Positions 24,941 to 34,811 of a stretch of 64,000 bases of DNA are shown here, piece after piece. The DNA is from Levilactobacillus lindianensis (lineage in GTDB: Bacteria > Bacillota > Bacilli > Lactobacillales > Lactobacillaceae): positions 1-64,000 of the forward strand of contig NZ_RHOD01000011.1 of NCBI RefSeq assembly GCF_003946095.1, given 5' to 3'. Numbering within the stretch: the stretch's first letter is position 1; every line of letters starts with the position of its first letter. Both the position numbers and the translations under genes were made by a program. The notes beneath the pieces were generated by a model, which was given only the letters and a program-made list of their open reading frames with translations, was not told where the DNA came from and ran no database searches.

Positions 24941-27571
24941 TTGCAAGATCGAAAACAGCGTCAACGGCTTTCACCACGCCAATTAACTTTAATTGGGGCT
25001 TTCCTAACGCCTCTAATTCTAATGACGGCCTACTTTATTTATCGGAAGATGGCGCCCTTTGGGTCGAGTAGCCTCCTGACTGTCGACCTGGGACAACAGT
25101 ACATCGATTTCTTTGCTTACATGCGCCGAGCCCTACTCCACGATCCCAGCAGCATCTTCTACTCGTTTGCTAACGGACTGGGAGGCGAAATGCTGGGAAC
25201 TTGGGCTTACTACCTCTTGAGCCCCCTCAATTGGCTGTTACTCTTCTTCCCTGGGTCCTCACTGACCAGTGGTGTCTTTATCATCACCGTCCTCAAGTAT
25301 GGCCTGGCCGGACTGACCTTTGGCTGGCTATTATTAAAGACGACTAAGCAACGTGGCCTGTTCGTCATCACCTTTGCCACGGCTTATGCCCTGATGGGCT
25401 GGTCCGTTGCCAACCAGTTAAATGTTATGTGGCTCGATGCCGCTTACCTACTCCCCCTGGTTTTCTATGGACTTTACCAGCTCATGCACACCGGTAAATG
25501 GCGGCCTTACGTGCTTTGGTTGGCAGTTACTTTAATCGTGAACTACTACATGGCCTACATGGTCTGTCTCTTCATGATCCTGAGCTTTGTCTTCCTGGCC
25601 GTCGACCGCTATACCAACTGGCGACACCTCGCCCAACAGATGGGCCAATTTGCCGTAACCTCGATCACGGCTGGCCTTCTCTCGGCGGTGGTGCTCCTGC
25701 CAACCTGGTGGTCGCTCTCTCAGAGCAAGGCCCAGTACACCGTGACGTCTTTTAAATGGAAGTTTGAATTCTTCCCACCAAAAATGGTGGCCAAGTTTTT
25801 CCTCGGCGCCTTTAACTTTGATCAGATGCCATCCGGTACGGCCAACCTCTTCATCGGTGCCATTGCCCTAATTGGCGCGCTCTTCTACTTTGGCGATCGG
25901 CGGGTTCACCTGCGGACACGGATCACAGCGGGACTCATTACGATCTTTTTAGCCTTATCATTGTGCGTTCAGCCACTCGATCTCCTGTGGCACGCCGGCC
26001 AGTTCCCAGTCTGGTACCCGTACCGCTTCTCCTTTGTCGTGAGCTTCTGGCTCATCTGGTTGGCTGCTCAGACGCTGACCATCGACTTTCAACCAAGTGC
26101 TCTGGCAATTGCGTTGGTAACGCTGATTATTGTCGCCGGTAGTGCCTACGTCGCCATCTCCCTCAAACAATTTAAGTTTCTTCAATTTAATCAAGTTCTC
26201 TTGGGTCTGCTCTTCGTCATTCTCGCCCTCGCGTTAACGACCTTGCCCGTCAAACATCACTGGATTTACCCGATCACCTTCTTCGTCATCGGGGTAACCG
26301 AGGTGACAGCCAACGCCTTCATCTCCTTAAACAATATTAGTTACGTTTCTCAGGACGAGTACGGCAACTACACGGATGAGCTCCAACGTTTAGTAAACGG
26401 CGTCCAGAAGACCGATAACGGCTTCTATCGCATGGGCAAGACCTTTGTGCGAACTAAGGGCGATGCCTTCCAAACCGGTTTCAATGGTGGCGGCGTCTTC
26501 TCCTCCGTTCTACCCAAAGCGGTTCCCGCCTTCTATGGCAACACCGGGAATCCCGATGGCGACGGTTTCGTCGCCTATAGTAACGGGACGCTAGTGACCG
26601 ACTCTCTGTTAAACATGAAGTACTACTTCCAGAATAAGACGCTTTCAGGGGCCTTAAGTGGTGCAAGTATGCTCCCCGCCAGCAGTAATAAGGCCGACCT
26701 GGCCGATTATCGCGCCCTGAGTCAGGATCACTGGACCACCACCTATCAGAACCCCTACGCTTTACCACTGGGTTATGCGGCCAATTCCCAAATTTTGTCG
26801 TTGAAGGACACGACCGCCGATCCCGCACAGTATCAAGCTAACTGGTTAGCTGCGTTGACGGGTCGTCAAGCAGACCGTCACCTGTACCAAGCAGAAAACT
26901 TCGATCAGGTCACCTTTGATAACATTAACCAGCAAACCAAGATTACCGGTGCCGTGTTGCAAAAGAAGAATCTCCTGAAACCTGGTAGCATCACCCTCAC
27001 GATCAAGCCGAAAACCAATGATGCCATCTATATGACATTTGGATCGACCGTTAATCCGGACAATGCAACCTTCGTCTTGAATGGTCAGCCCTTGAATCAG
27101 TACAAGACCTATCGTCATACCATCCTAGTCAGTGTGGCCGATCATGCCAAAGGCAAGACCACCAAGCTCACTGTCCAGCTGAAGAAAGGATCGTTGTGGC
27201 TGGAAAACTTCACGCTTTATCGGCTGGATACCGCACAGTTCAAGTCTGCGGTAACTCAACTCAAGACCAGTCCTTGGCGTCTAACCAAGCACAGTAGCCG
27301 GTCATTTAGCGGTAACATCACGACCAAGAAAGACCACCAAGTCCTCAATACGTCGATCCCATACTCTGCCGGTTGGCGAGCAACCGTTAATGGCCATCGC
27401 GTCAAGACCTACAAGACTGTTGGCATGTTCACCGCGCTCAAGCTACCTCGTGGTACTAGTCACGTCACGTTATCCTACTGGCCACCACTGTTTAACGCGG
27501 GCCTCCTGCTCAGCGGATTAACAGCATTGAGCCTCATTGGTCTCAGCTGGTTCCAGCGACGACGTCATTAA
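24941..27571 (+). CDS. YfhO family membrane protein
   Basis: A large membrane protein (about 876 residues) of the YfhO family with roughly 12 or more predicted helices in the first 480 residues (for example TLIGAFLTPLILMTAYFIYR) and a further helix near the C-terminus (about 855-870). A large extracellular region lies between them. YfhO family proteins act in glycosylation of lipoteichoic or wall teichoic acid in Bacillus and Listeria, which I infer here. The start is TTG 24941 with AGGTGG 6 bases upstream; a GTG 9 bases earlier overlaps that site. It is divergent from the PBP gene and monocistronic. Confidence 0.92.
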   Translation: MQDRKQRQRLSPRQLTLIGAFLTPLILMTAYFIYRKMAPFGSSSLLTVDLGQQYIDFFAYMRRALLHDPSSIFYSFANGLGGEMLGTWAYYLLSPLNWLLLFFPGSSLTSGVFIITVLKYGLAGLTFGWLLLKTTKQRGLFVITFATAYALMGWSVANQLNVMWLDAAYLLPLVFYGLYQLMHTGKWRPYVLWLAVTLIVNYYMAYMVCLFMILSFVFLAVDRYTNWRHLAQQMGQFAVTSITAGLLSAVVLLPTWWSLSQSKAQYTVTSFKWKFEFFPPKMVAKFFLGAFNFDQMPSGTANLFIGAIALIGALFYFGDRRVHLRTRITAGLITIFLALSLCVQPLDLLWHAGQFPVWYPYRFSFVVSFWLIWLAAQTLTIDFQPSALAIALVTLIIVAGSAYVAISLKQFKFLQFNQVLLGLLFVILALALTTLPVKHHWIYPITFFVIGVTEVTANAFISLNNISYVSQDEYGNYTDELQRLVNGVQKTDNGFYRMGKTFVRTKGDAFQTGFNGGGVFSSVLPKAVPAFYGNTGNPDGDGFVAYSNGTLVTDSLLNMKYYFQNKTLSGALSGASMLPASSNKADLADYRALSQDHWTTTYQNPYALPLGYAANSQILSLKDTTADPAQYQANWLAALTGRQADRHLYQAENFDQVTFDNINQQTKITGAVLQKKNLLKPGSITLTIKPKTNDAIYMTFGSTVNPDNATFVLNGQPLNQYKTYRHTILVSVADHAKGKTTKLTVQLKKGSLWLENFTLYRLDTAQFKSAVTQLKTSPWRLTKHSSRSFSGNITTKKDHQVLNTSIPYSAGWRATVNGHRVKTYKTVGMFTALKLPRGTSHVTLSYWPPLFNAGLLLSGLTALSLIGLSWFQRRRH

Positions 27572-27582
27572 TTTCAGACAAA

Positions 27583-27622
27583 CGAAAAGCATCAGCGACA
27601 TGCGCTCGCTGATGCTTTTTTG
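27583..27622. terminator. Bidirectional terminator between yfhO and hesB-like gene
   Basis: AAAAGCATCAGCGA at 27585-27598 pairs with TCGCTGATGCTTTT from 27606; both strands end in T-runs. Confidence 0.92.
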
Positions 27623-27631
27623 CGTTCAAAC

Positions 27632-27937
27632 TTAATCCAATTCACCGTTATCCTGATAGATGTAGGTTGGTCCATCCGTCTCCGGGTCATAATCAATCGT
27701 CAGATCGTACCCAACGAAGAACCACTCGTCGCCCTCCGTGATGTAGTACGTCACGTTATCCTTCTTTTCAGCTACGATGGGATCACGGGGGTGATCATCG
27801 GGGGTCATCCCCAGTGAAAAACCTTGGTGTACAGGGGTCTTCCCGTACACCTTGCCGAAGAACCGAATACCACGGCCAGTCATACCCATCTCGTCGCGGA
27901 ACCACTTGCTAGCCGTATCCGTCACCGTAATCTTCAT
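27632..27937 (-). CDS. HesB-like (YneR) family protein
   Basis: A 101-residue protein with the HesB/IscA-like fold (MKITVTDTASKWFRDEMGM; VHQGFSLGMTPDDHP), similar to Bacillus YneR. It lacks the three conserved Cys of true A-type Fe-S carriers (there is no Cys at all), so a role in cluster transfer is doubtful. ATG 27937 has AAGGGAG upstream. It is monocistronic, convergent with yfhO; a TTGCGT-18 bases-TATAAA promoter lies at about 27982-28014. Confidence 0.85.
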   Translation of the reverse strand: MKITVTDTASKWFRDEMGMTGRGIRFFGKVYGKTPVHQGFSLGMTPDDHPRDPIVAEKKDNVTYYITEGDEWFFVGYDLTIDYDPETDGPTYIYQDNGELD

Positions 27938-28288
27938 GTCGTAGGACTCCCTTTACCGTTTAATGAATTCGCTTTCAACACCATTTATACCACGTCTACA
28001 TGCTTGCACGCAAGATAATGGTTACGCTTTCATTATGGCGGAAGTTAAGCCCCATTACCACCCTTCTGCTTGTGGGATTTATCACGAATCCAAGCTTACC
28101 GAGCACAACAAAAGGGAGGCAACTGTGGTCACCTCCCTTGGATTTACTGTAAAAATATTTTTTGAGAATCAGGTTAGCTCGTAAAGTTGCCCGAGTCACT
28201 TAAGTTGGAATTGTCGAGACGTGCGCCAGCAGGCAACTGGCTTCGCTTAAACCTGATAACCAGCTAAACGTCTTCTGGCATACTCTTT
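27938..28288. other. Gene-less stretch: promoter of hesB-like gene, greA terminator and 3' region
   Basis: The right part (28142-28288) is transcribed as the tail of greA and contains nested stems (AGACG 28217-28221 with CGTCT 28269-28273; GCCAG 28225-28229 with CTGGC 28237-28241). The left part holds the promoter of the hesB-like gene, including a CTTGC-two bases-GCAAG inverted repeat at 28003-28014. No coding frame was seen. Confidence 0.6.
28109..28140 (-). terminator. Terminator after greA
   Basis: AAGGGAGG at 28112-28119 pairs with CCTCCCTT at 28132-28139; the minus strand continues with TTGTTG. It lies about 150 bases past the greA stop. Confidence 0.7.
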
Positions 28289-28765
28289 TTATTCCACGTC
28301 CAAGATCTTAACGGACATGTCACCACCAGGCGTTGGGAAGGTTACTTCATCGCCCTTGCGGTGACCTAGCAGGCCCTTAGCAATCGCAGAGTCATTAGAA
28401 ATCTTGCCAGCCATTGGATCGGCTTCGGCAGCACCGACGATGGTGTATTCTTCAGGTTCTTCATCTGGTAATTCCTTGAAGGTAACCTTCTTACCTACCG
28501 TCAATTCGTCCTTATCGGTTCCATCGTTGTCGATGATTTGGGCGTATTGGATCATCCGTTCAACCGTGCTGATCCGGGTTTCTAACATACTTTGTTCATC
28601 CTTGGCTGATTCGTATTCAGAGTTCTCGGAAAGGTCCCCGTATGATCGCGCAATCTTGATGCGGTCGATAACCTTAGGCCGTTTGACCATCTTTAAATCT
28701 TCAAGTTCTTTTTCGAGCTTTTCCTTACCCTCTTCAGTCATTGGATACATTTTATCTTGTGCCAC
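28289..28765 (-). CDS. greA: Transcription elongation factor GreA
   Basis: Binds the RNA polymerase secondary channel and stimulates cleavage of backtracked RNA. It has 158 residues: an N-terminal antiparallel coiled coil with the acidic tip [15 protein letters not shown] (about 47-61) and a C-terminal FKBP-like domain with the [19 protein letters not shown] signature. GTG 28765 is chosen for its AGGGG site 8 bases upstream. Confidence 0.96.
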   Translation of the reverse strand: MAQDKMYPMTEEGKEKLEKELEDLKMVKRPKVIDRIKIARSYGDLSENSEYESAKDEQSMLETRISTVERMIQYAQIIDNDGTDKDELTVGKKVTFKELPDEEPEEYTIVGAAEADPMAGKISNDSAIAKGLLGHRKGDEVTFPTPGGDMSVKILDVE

Positions 28766-28944
28766 GCTGAACACCCCTAATTATTAGTTTTATTTTTTAG
28801 TTGCCCTGCCGAGTGGCGGGTCGCTAGTCTTCGTGTCAATGCTATCTCACCGAAAAGTGTGCTAAAAAGGCCGCCGATGCCGAATCAACGCTATTGCTGA
28901 CCGGCTAGTCGTCCCTTTTACACACCGAATTTTGGTTAAGTTCA

Positions 28945-28972
28945 CAAAAGGTTAGCCCACTTGCAGCTAACC
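28945..28972 (-). terminator. Terminator after udk
   Basis: GGTTAGC at 28950-28956 pairs with GCTAACC at 28966-28972; the minus strand continues with TTTTGTG. Confidence 0.75.
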
Positions 28973-28981
28973 CGTCCTATT

Positions 28982-29665
28982 CTATATGGTTGTGTCTGGA
29001 TTGTCAAAAACTTGGTGATTCCCATTAGCTTCGAGGATGGCCCGAATCTTCGTTACCAAGAGGTCAATGGCAACTTGGTTCTCGCCACCTTCTGGCACGA
29101 TGAGATCGGCATATCGCTTGGTTGGTTCCACGAATTGATGGTACGTTGGCTTAACCGTCGCTAAGTACTGTTGGATGATGGAATCTAAAGAACGACCCCG
29201 TTCATTCATGTCCCGTTCGATCCGCCGAATAATCCGGATATCATCATCCGTATCAACGAAGACTTTGATATCCATCAAGTCTCGCAGGCGTTCGTCATCC
29301 AAGATCAGAATTCCTTCCAAAATGATGACATCGCGAGGTTCCTGATGAATGGTCTTAGTGCTTCGTGTCGAAAGGTTGTAGTCGTAGACCGGTTTTTCGA
29401 TGGGTTGGTAGTTCAGCAGTTGTTGTAACTGACTGATTAACAAATCTGTATCGAAGGCCAGTGGGTGGTCGTAGTTTACGGCTGCCCGTTCTTCCATGGT
29501 CATTTCTGACTGGTCATTGTAGTATGAATCTTGCTGTAAGATCATGATTGAATGTCCAATCAACTGATTGAAGATTGCTCGACTAACAGTGGTCTTTCCA
29601 CTCCCGGAACCCCCGGTAACACCAATAATGATCGGTCGCTTTTTCCCTGCCAAATCTGTCGCCAT
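28982..29665 (-). CDS. udk: Uridine kinase
   Basis: Phosphorylates uridine and cytidine in pyrimidine salvage. It has 227 residues. The P-loop is [15 protein letters not shown] (about 13-27); QDSYYND and the NYDHPLAFD segment are present, as is the [21 protein letters not shown] region. ATG 29665 follows mltG by 3 bases, so the two are one operon, closed by a terminator. Confidence 0.96.
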   Translation of the reverse strand: MATDLAGKKRPIIIGVTGGSGSGKTTVSRAIFNQLIGHSIMILQQDSYYNDQSEMTMEERAAVNYDHPLAFDTDLLISQLQQLLNYQPIEKPVYDYNLSTRSTKTIHQEPRDVIILEGILILDDERLRDLMDIKVFVDTDDDIRIIRRIERDMNERGRSLDSIIQQYLATVKPTYHQFVEPTKRYADLIVPEGGENQVAIDLLVTKIRAILEANGNHQVFDNPDTTI

Positions 29666-29668
29666 CCT

Positions 29669-30802
29669 TTATTTATTATCGCTTGCTAATGAACTGGTTA
29701 ACGCCTGATGCTGTGCATAAGTTTCTGAGAAGTAAACCTTCCCCGTCTTGGTATTGGCAATGAAGTAATAGTACCCCTTACTACGTGCCTTCGGGTGCAG
29801 TACCGCCGTAATCGACGAAGTACTTGGGTTGTTGAAAGGTCCCGGTCCAAAGCCCGTATGAATGTACAGGTTGTATGGCGACTTTTTCCTCAAATCCTTA
29901 TAGGTCAACGTCTTCTTGGTAGTCTTCAAGGCATACTGAACGGAAATATCTGATTGGAGTGCCATTCCGGCCTTCAAACGATTAAAGAAGACACCCGCAA
30001 TCTTATCACGATCGGTCTGTGAAACCCCTTCGCGTTCGACCAGAGAAGCTAACGTCAAGACTTCCTGCACGCTGTACTTCTGTTTTTTAATCGTCGCATA
30101 ATTACCCTGCAGGTTCTGATTCGTCTTAGCCACCATCTGGGTCACGATCTGCTTGAGAGTCATCTTCTTCCCGGCTTCATAAGTTGCCGGTGCCAGATAA
30201 CCTTCTAACCGATAGCGAACGTTCTTGGCCGACTTAGCGGAACCCAACAATTGGGGGTACTTTTCGACCAACTGGTTAAAGAAGGCTTCATCACCCATCA
30301 ACTTGAGGAACTCCGTCTTGGTAAAGTCCGTCTGAATTGGAATTTCGGCGGCCAATTGGTCCACCGTTTCTCCTTCACGTACCAGTAATTTACCCGCCGT
30401 GCTTTGGATTGGTTCCGCTGAACCACCCTTCTGCAATTGCTTGGCAATCTGATGCAAGGTCATTGAAGGCTTGAGTTGATAATAACCGGCCTGAAAGTTT
30501 GTGAACTTATTGGATTTAACGTAATAGTTAAACACCATCCCGCTCTTAACGACTTTCTGATCCTGAAGGATCTGGCCAATCTTATTGGACGTGGCACCCA
30601 GGGGAACGTGAACCTGTACCACATTGTTATTCTTGGTATCCATCGGCTTGAGTGCCGTCTGGAAGAAATGATACCCAAAGAATCCAATCACAACGGCTAA
30701 GATGACTATCAGGCTAATCACCCCGACCATAATTCTGTGGCCAAACGACCGTTTGTTACCCGAATCCTGTCGTGACGGGATGGGATTTTTGTCATTATCC
30801 AA
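29669..30802 (-). CDS. mltG: Endolytic transglycosylase MltG
   Basis: Membrane protein of the YceG family that cuts nascent glycan strands and releases peptidoglycan chains. With a TTG start at 30802 it has 377 residues: a cytoplasmic N-terminus, one membrane helix (about 25-48), a LysM-like region and the YceG domain with the catalytic Glu in ASLVEREG (about residue 250) and the NLYIHTGFGPGPFNNPS signature. TTG 30802 is preferred because GGAGG lies 7 bases upstream, while upstream in-frame ATGs at 30826 and 30868 lack one, and a TATAAT box at 30838-30843 fits a leader of about 30 bases. It is followed by udk 3 bases on. Confidence 0.9.
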   Translation of the reverse strand: MDNDKNPIPSRQDSGNKRSFGHRIMVGVISLIVILAVVIGFFGYHFFQTALKPMDTKNNNVVQVHVPLGATSNKIGQILQDQKVVKSGMVFNYYVKSNKFTNFQAGYYQLKPSMTLHQIAKQLQKGGSAEPIQSTAGKLLVREGETVDQLAAEIPIQTDFTKTEFLKLMGDEAFFNQLVEKYPQLLGSAKSAKNVRYRLEGYLAPATYEAGKKMTLKQIVTQMVAKTNQNLQGNYATIKKQKYSVQEVLTLASLVEREGVSQTDRDKIAGVFFNRLKAGMALQSDISVQYALKTTKKTLTYKDLRKKSPYNLYIHTGFGPGPFNNPSTSSITAVLHPKARSKGYYYFIANTKTGKVYFSETYAQHQALTSSLASDNK

Positions 30803-30829
30803 CTTATTTCCTCCGTTCTTTGCCATAGT

Positions 30830-30843
30830 CCACTCTATTATAC
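30830..30843 (-). promoter_or_regulatory. mltG-udk promoter (-10)
   Basis: A consensus TATAAT lies at 30838-30843, about 29-36 bases before the TTG start. The -35 region is weak (TTTCCG-like at 17 bases), so this is moderate evidence. Confidence 0.5.
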
Positions 30844-30908
30844 AGAAGTTCCCGGCTCGCGGAAACATGAAAGCGCTACTTTGATAAAATTGTAATCTTT
30901 AGGACTTA

Positions 30909-30955
30909 TACGAAAGACGCGTCCAACTCTCGAGTGAGAATCAAACGCGTCTAAA
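30909..30955 (-). terminator. Weak terminator after pheT
   Basis: AGACGCGT at 30915-30922 pairs with ACGCGTCT at 30945-30952; the minus strand continues with TTCG only, so the T-run is poor. Confidence 0.5.
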
Positions 30956-30964
30956 GTAAGCAAT

Positions 30965-33373
30965 TTAACGGATTTCGGCACCAAGTTCTTCTTCAAGCCG
31001 CTTCGATACTTTATCAAAGGCTTGAGTAACGGCGTCATCCACCAGCGTCTCGTGCTTGTCTTGGTAAGTTAAGGTGTAAGCCAAGGACTTCTTGCCCTTA
31101 GGTACCTTAACCCCATCGTAAACGTCAAACAACTTGACAGATTGGAGGAAGGCCCCCCCGCGACGTTCAATTAACGCCACGATCTGGTCGTTGGTCACAT
31201 CATTATCCACCAACATCGCAATATCACGGGTGATGGCTGGGTAACGCGAAATGACATCGTATTGGTTTTCTTGCTTTGGCATATCCACAATGGCCTGCAG
31301 GTTCAATTCGAAGACATAAGTCGTCCCCACCTTGAACTGTTTGGCGATCGATGGATGCACCTCACCTAAGAACCCAATCCGGTGACCGTGAACTAAGATA
31401 TCCGCGGTCCGTCCGGGATGCATCTCTGGCATGTCGGCGTTAGGCACATACGTGACGTCGCCATTAACTGCCATGTCCTTGAGATAAGCCGCCACGATCC
31501 CCTTCATTTGGAAAAAGTCGACGGGTTGTGCTGGTTGATTCCAAGCCGCGGGCAGTAAGGTTCCCGTGATGGCCCCAGCAATATGTTCCTCTTCGGCTGG
31601 ACGGTCTTGCCCATCTTCACGGTAGAAGACCCGGCCTTGTTCATACAACGCGACGTCTTTAACTTTCCGCGCTGAGTTGTAGGCAATATCATCTAACAAA
31701 CCAGTGATGAGATTCATTCGCAGAACGGCGTGATCCACCGTCATTGGCCAAGCCAATTCGGTCGTTTCACTGGCTCGCATCATAAACATCTTCGCCTTAT
31801 CAGCCGTCGTTAAGGCGTATGAGATGGCCTGGTTGAGGCCTAAGCCCTCTAAAGACTTGCGAGTTGCCCGTACTAAGCGGTGCTTAGCCGTCAAGGATCC
31901 CATTGTCATTCGGCCGGTTGGTAAGGTTGCTGGCAAGCGATCGTATCCGTAAATACGGGCGATTTCTTCCAACAGATCGGCTGGAATGTGGATGTCATTG
32001 CGTCGAACTGGAACCGTCACGGTCAACTCATCTTCAGCCACCTTAACCTGGAATTCCAAGCTTTCCAAGATGTGGACAACTTGATCCATCGTTAACTTGG
32101 TCCCGAGCACGGCATTAACGTGCGTCAAAGTCAGACTAATCACAGCGGGTTCTGGCACGTTGTTACTCCCGACAACGGACCCCCGCTGAACTTCTCCATC
32201 GGCCAGTTCGTTCATCATCTGAGCGGCAGCATCCAAGGCTTCTTGTACACCAGCTTGGTTAACGCCTCGTTCGAAACGTTGGGAAGCATCCGTGTGTAAA
32301 TTATGCCGCTGGGCCGCCTTACGGATATGGTCATGTTCGAAGACCGCAGATTCAATCGCCACCGTGGTCGTGCCATCCTGAATGGAAGCATCTAAGCCAC
32401 CCATGACACCGGCTAAGGCGATGGGGCCCTTTTGATCGGCGATCACAATATCATTTTCGTCGAGGTCGTGGTCATTTTCATCCAAAGTGGTTAACTTTTC
32501 GCCGGCCTTGGCAGTCCGAACGTAAACATCTTCACCATTGAACTTATCATAGTCGAAAGCGTGTAAAGGTTGACCGTATTTCAGCATGATGTAGTTCGTG
32601 ATATCAACCACATTATTGATTGGCCGCATCCCAGCGTTCCACAGACGAATCTGTAACCACATTGGACTTGGTGCCAGCTTCAAATTTTTCACCAGGCGCA
32701 TCCGATATTGTGATGATAACGTGGCGTCCACGTGAACGGCCAACTGGTCATCAATCGTGGCACCAGCTTCCTTAACCTCTGGATGGTCTAACTCAACTGG
32801 CTTGTCGTAAATGGCGGCCAAGTCATGCAGGGTTCCGTAGACACTCAACATGTCTCCACGGTTAGGGGTAACATCGAGATCGATCAGGCTGTCGTTCATC
32901 CCTAAATAATCGTAAACGGCATCCCCGGGCGTAGCGTCCTCTGGCAAGACATAAATACCTTCAACGTAAGCCTTAGGCACAACATCTTCACTGAAGCCGA
33001 TTTCTTGTAAGGCACAGATCATCCCTGCTGAAGGGATCCCACGCATCTTAGACTTCTTGATCTTTACGTTGTTGGCAATCCGTGAACCTGGTAAAGCCAC
33101 AATCACGTGTTGACCCTTGGCAATGTTAGGGGCCCCACAGACAATCTGTAAGGGGTCATCCTCCCCAACGTCTACCTGGCAAACGTGCAGGTGATCGGAA
33201 TCTGGGTGAGCTTCCACCGAAAGGACGTGGCCGACCACGATCTTCTTCAACCCATCGCTAGGCTTGGTGACATCATCGACTTCAACGGAGGTCCGTTCAA
33301 TCTTCTCAGCCAAGTCAACGGGCTTAACGTCTAAATCTAAATATTCTTTAATCCAATTGTATGAAATCTTCAT
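30965..33373 (-). CDS. pheT: Phenylalanyl-tRNA synthetase beta subunit
   Basis: Large subunit of the alpha2beta2 PheRS, carrying tRNA binding and editing. It has 802 residues, normal length. The N-terminal B1/B2 tRNA-binding domain (residues 40-150, VGHVLSVEAHPDSDHLHVCQVDVG), the B3/B4 editing domain (about 210-400, with NVVDITNYIMLKYGQPLHAFD), B5, and the C-terminal FDX-ACB domain (SRYPAITRDIAMLV near 700) are all present. ATG 33373 lies 9 bases after pheS. It ends with a weak terminator. Confidence 0.98.
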   Translation of the reverse strand: MKISYNWIKEYLDLDVKPVDLAEKIERTSVEVDDVTKPSDGLKKIVVGHVLSVEAHPDSDHLHVCQVDVGEDDPLQIVCGAPNIAKGQHVIVALPGSRIANNVKIKKSKMRGIPSAGMICALQEIGFSEDVVPKAYVEGIYVLPEDATPGDAVYDYLGMNDSLIDLDVTPNRGDMLSVYGTLHDLAAIYDKPVELDHPEVKEAGATIDDQLAVHVDATLSSQYRMRLVKNLKLAPSPMWLQIRLWNAGMRPINNVVDITNYIMLKYGQPLHAFDYDKFNGEDVYVRTAKAGEKLTTLDENDHDLDENDIVIADQKGPIALAGVMGGLDASIQDGTTTVAIESAVFEHDHIRKAAQRHNLHTDASQRFERGVNQAGVQEALDAAAQMMNELADGEVQRGSVVGSNNVPEPAVISLTLTHVNAVLGTKLTMDQVVHILESLEFQVKVAEDELTVTVPVRRNDIHIPADLLEEIARIYGYDRLPATLPTGRMTMGSLTAKHRLVRATRKSLEGLGLNQAISYALTTADKAKMFMMRASETTELAWPMTVDHAVLRMNLITGLLDDIAYNSARKVKDVALYEQGRVFYREDGQDRPAEEEHIAGAITGTLLPAAWNQPAQPVDFFQMKGIVAAYLKDMAVNGDVTYVPNADMPEMHPGRTADILVHGHRIGFLGEVHPSIAKQFKVGTTYVFELNLQAIVDMPKQENQYDVISRYPAITRDIAMLVDNDVTNDQIVALIERRGGAFLQSVKLFDVYDGVKVPKGKKSLAYTLTYQDKHETLVDDAVTQAFDKVSKRLEEELGAEIR

Positions 33374-33382
33374 GGTTGGCGA

Positions 33383-34429
33383 TTATCCTTTCTTTGTGAA
33401 TTGTGTGAGAAAACGAACGTCATTCAAGTAGAAGTTCCGGATGTCATCAACACCGTACTTCAACATGGCGAAACGGTCAGGACCGACCCCAAAGGCAAAT
33501 CCGCCGTAAACGTCGGGATCCACACCAGCCATCTTCAAAACATTCGGGTGAACCATACCGGCACCAAGAACTTCGATCCAACCGGTATTCTTGCAGACCT
33601 TGCAACCCTTACCACCACAGTTGAAGCAGGTAATATCGGCTTCAACAGATGGTTCGGTAAACGGGAAGTAACTTGGGCGTAACCGTACATCGAACTTGTC
33701 CCCGAATAATTCGTGGGCCAAGACCTGTAACGTCCCCTTTAAGTCAGCCATGGTGATGTGCTTGTCGATAACCAAACCTTCTACCTGATGGAATTGGTGA
33801 GAGTGGGTTGGGTCATCGGTATCACGCCGGTAAACCACACCTGGGGAGATCATCTTCAATGGACCCTTGTTGAAATCATGCTTTTCCAGCGTCCGTGCTT
33901 GCATGGGTGATGTCTGCGTCCGCATCAGGATTTCTTTCGTGATGTAGAAGGTATCTTGCATATCACGGGCTGGGTGATTCTTAGGCAGGTTCATCATTTC
34001 AAAGTTGTACTTGTCTTCTTCGACTTCTGGACCACTCAAAACTTGGTAACCCATGCCCAAGAATAAGTCTTCAATCTGATCGATGATCTGTTGAATCACG
34101 TGAGGTTCACCCTTAGCAACGGGCGTTCCCGGTAACGTGACGTCGACAGTCTCCTTGGCTAATTGAGCATTCAAGACGGCCTGTTCCAATTCTTCCTTAC
34201 GTTGCGTCAACGCAGCGGTCAGGTCATCTCTGATTTCGTTAGCAAATGCCCCCACCTTTGGTCGTTCAGCGGCATCCAAGTCACGCATCCCCCGCAGAAC
34301 TTCGGTGATGGGCCCCTTTTTCCCTAACAGCTGGACACGCACTTGATTAACGTCTTTTAAATCTGCTGATTGCTTGATATCTGCTAAGCCACGTTGCCGC
34401 AGCTCGCTGAGTTTATCTTTTAACGACAT
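33383..34429 (-). CDS. pheS: Phenylalanyl-tRNA synthetase alpha subunit
   Basis: Catalytic subunit of PheRS. It has 348 residues: an N-terminal coiled-coil, then the class II core with motif 2 ([15 protein letters not shown], in part [13 protein letters not shown]) and motif 3 ([18 protein letters not shown] near the C-terminus); [17 protein letters not shown] contains the Cys-rich stretch typical of the bacterial alpha subunit. ATG 34429 is preceded by GGAGGATGACGT. The gene is preceded by a T-box leader. Confidence 0.98.
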   Translation of the reverse strand: MSLKDKLSELRQRGLADIKQSADLKDVNQVRVQLLGKKGPITEVLRGMRDLDAAERPKVGAFANEIRDDLTAALTQRKEELEQAVLNAQLAKETVDVTLPGTPVAKGEPHVIQQIIDQIEDLFLGMGYQVLSGPEVEEDKYNFEMMNLPKNHPARDMQDTFYITKEILMRTQTSPMQARTLEKHDFNKGPLKMISPGVVYRRDTDDPTHSHQFHQVEGLVIDKHITMADLKGTLQVLAHELFGDKFDVRLRPSYFPFTEPSVEADITCFNCGGKGCKVCKNTGWIEVLGAGMVHPNVLKMAGVDPDVYGGFAFGVGPDRFAMLKYGVDDIRNFYLNDVRFLTQFTKKG

Positions 34430-34504
34430 ACGTCATCCTCCATTTATCTATTTATTTTCACTATTTATCGACTCACTACTGGGATCCGGGACCGAAATTG
34501 GCCC

Positions 34505-34790
34505 CTTTTTCCACAAAAAAGGCTCCGTCCCCATAACTAGGGACGAAGCTTCGCGGTACCACCCTGATTCAGTTGGTACACAAGGATACCAACCACACTC
34601 AGAAGTGATAACGGTCACTCACCGGTCAATCATTCATCACGTCGCCGTGACTCCCGATTACAACTCAAGAACTGAATTCACCCAAGTAATTTGAAGTTTG
34701 CTTCCAATCACGGCAAACTCTTCCTGACAAATTGCACCGGCTACTGCTTTTCTATCATCGTCTTTAAATTATTACATCTCATAGCCTAGC
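34505..34790 (-). promoter_or_regulatory. T-box leader of pheST (tRNA-Phe)
   Basis: The minus strand contains the conserved AGGGTGGTACCGCG T-box sequence (about 34552-34566) and a terminator stem (GTCCC with GGGAC around ATAACTA, followed by TTTTTT at 34515-34520). Upstream stem I has a GAATTC specifier candidate (about 34673-34678) where TTC is a Phe codon. Uncharged tRNA-Phe is expected to favour antitermination and raise pheST expression. Confidence 0.88.
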
Positions 34791-34811
34791 GAACTTCTGC
34801 GTCGCTGTCAA

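Noticed and set aside
27632-27937. IscA/SufA iron-sulfur carrier
   Set aside because: All conserved Cys are missing; only the fold is HesB-like.
28837-28920. Second promoter for greA from TTGACA
   Set aside because: A TTGACA is present on the minus strand, but no -10 box follows at 16-18 bases.
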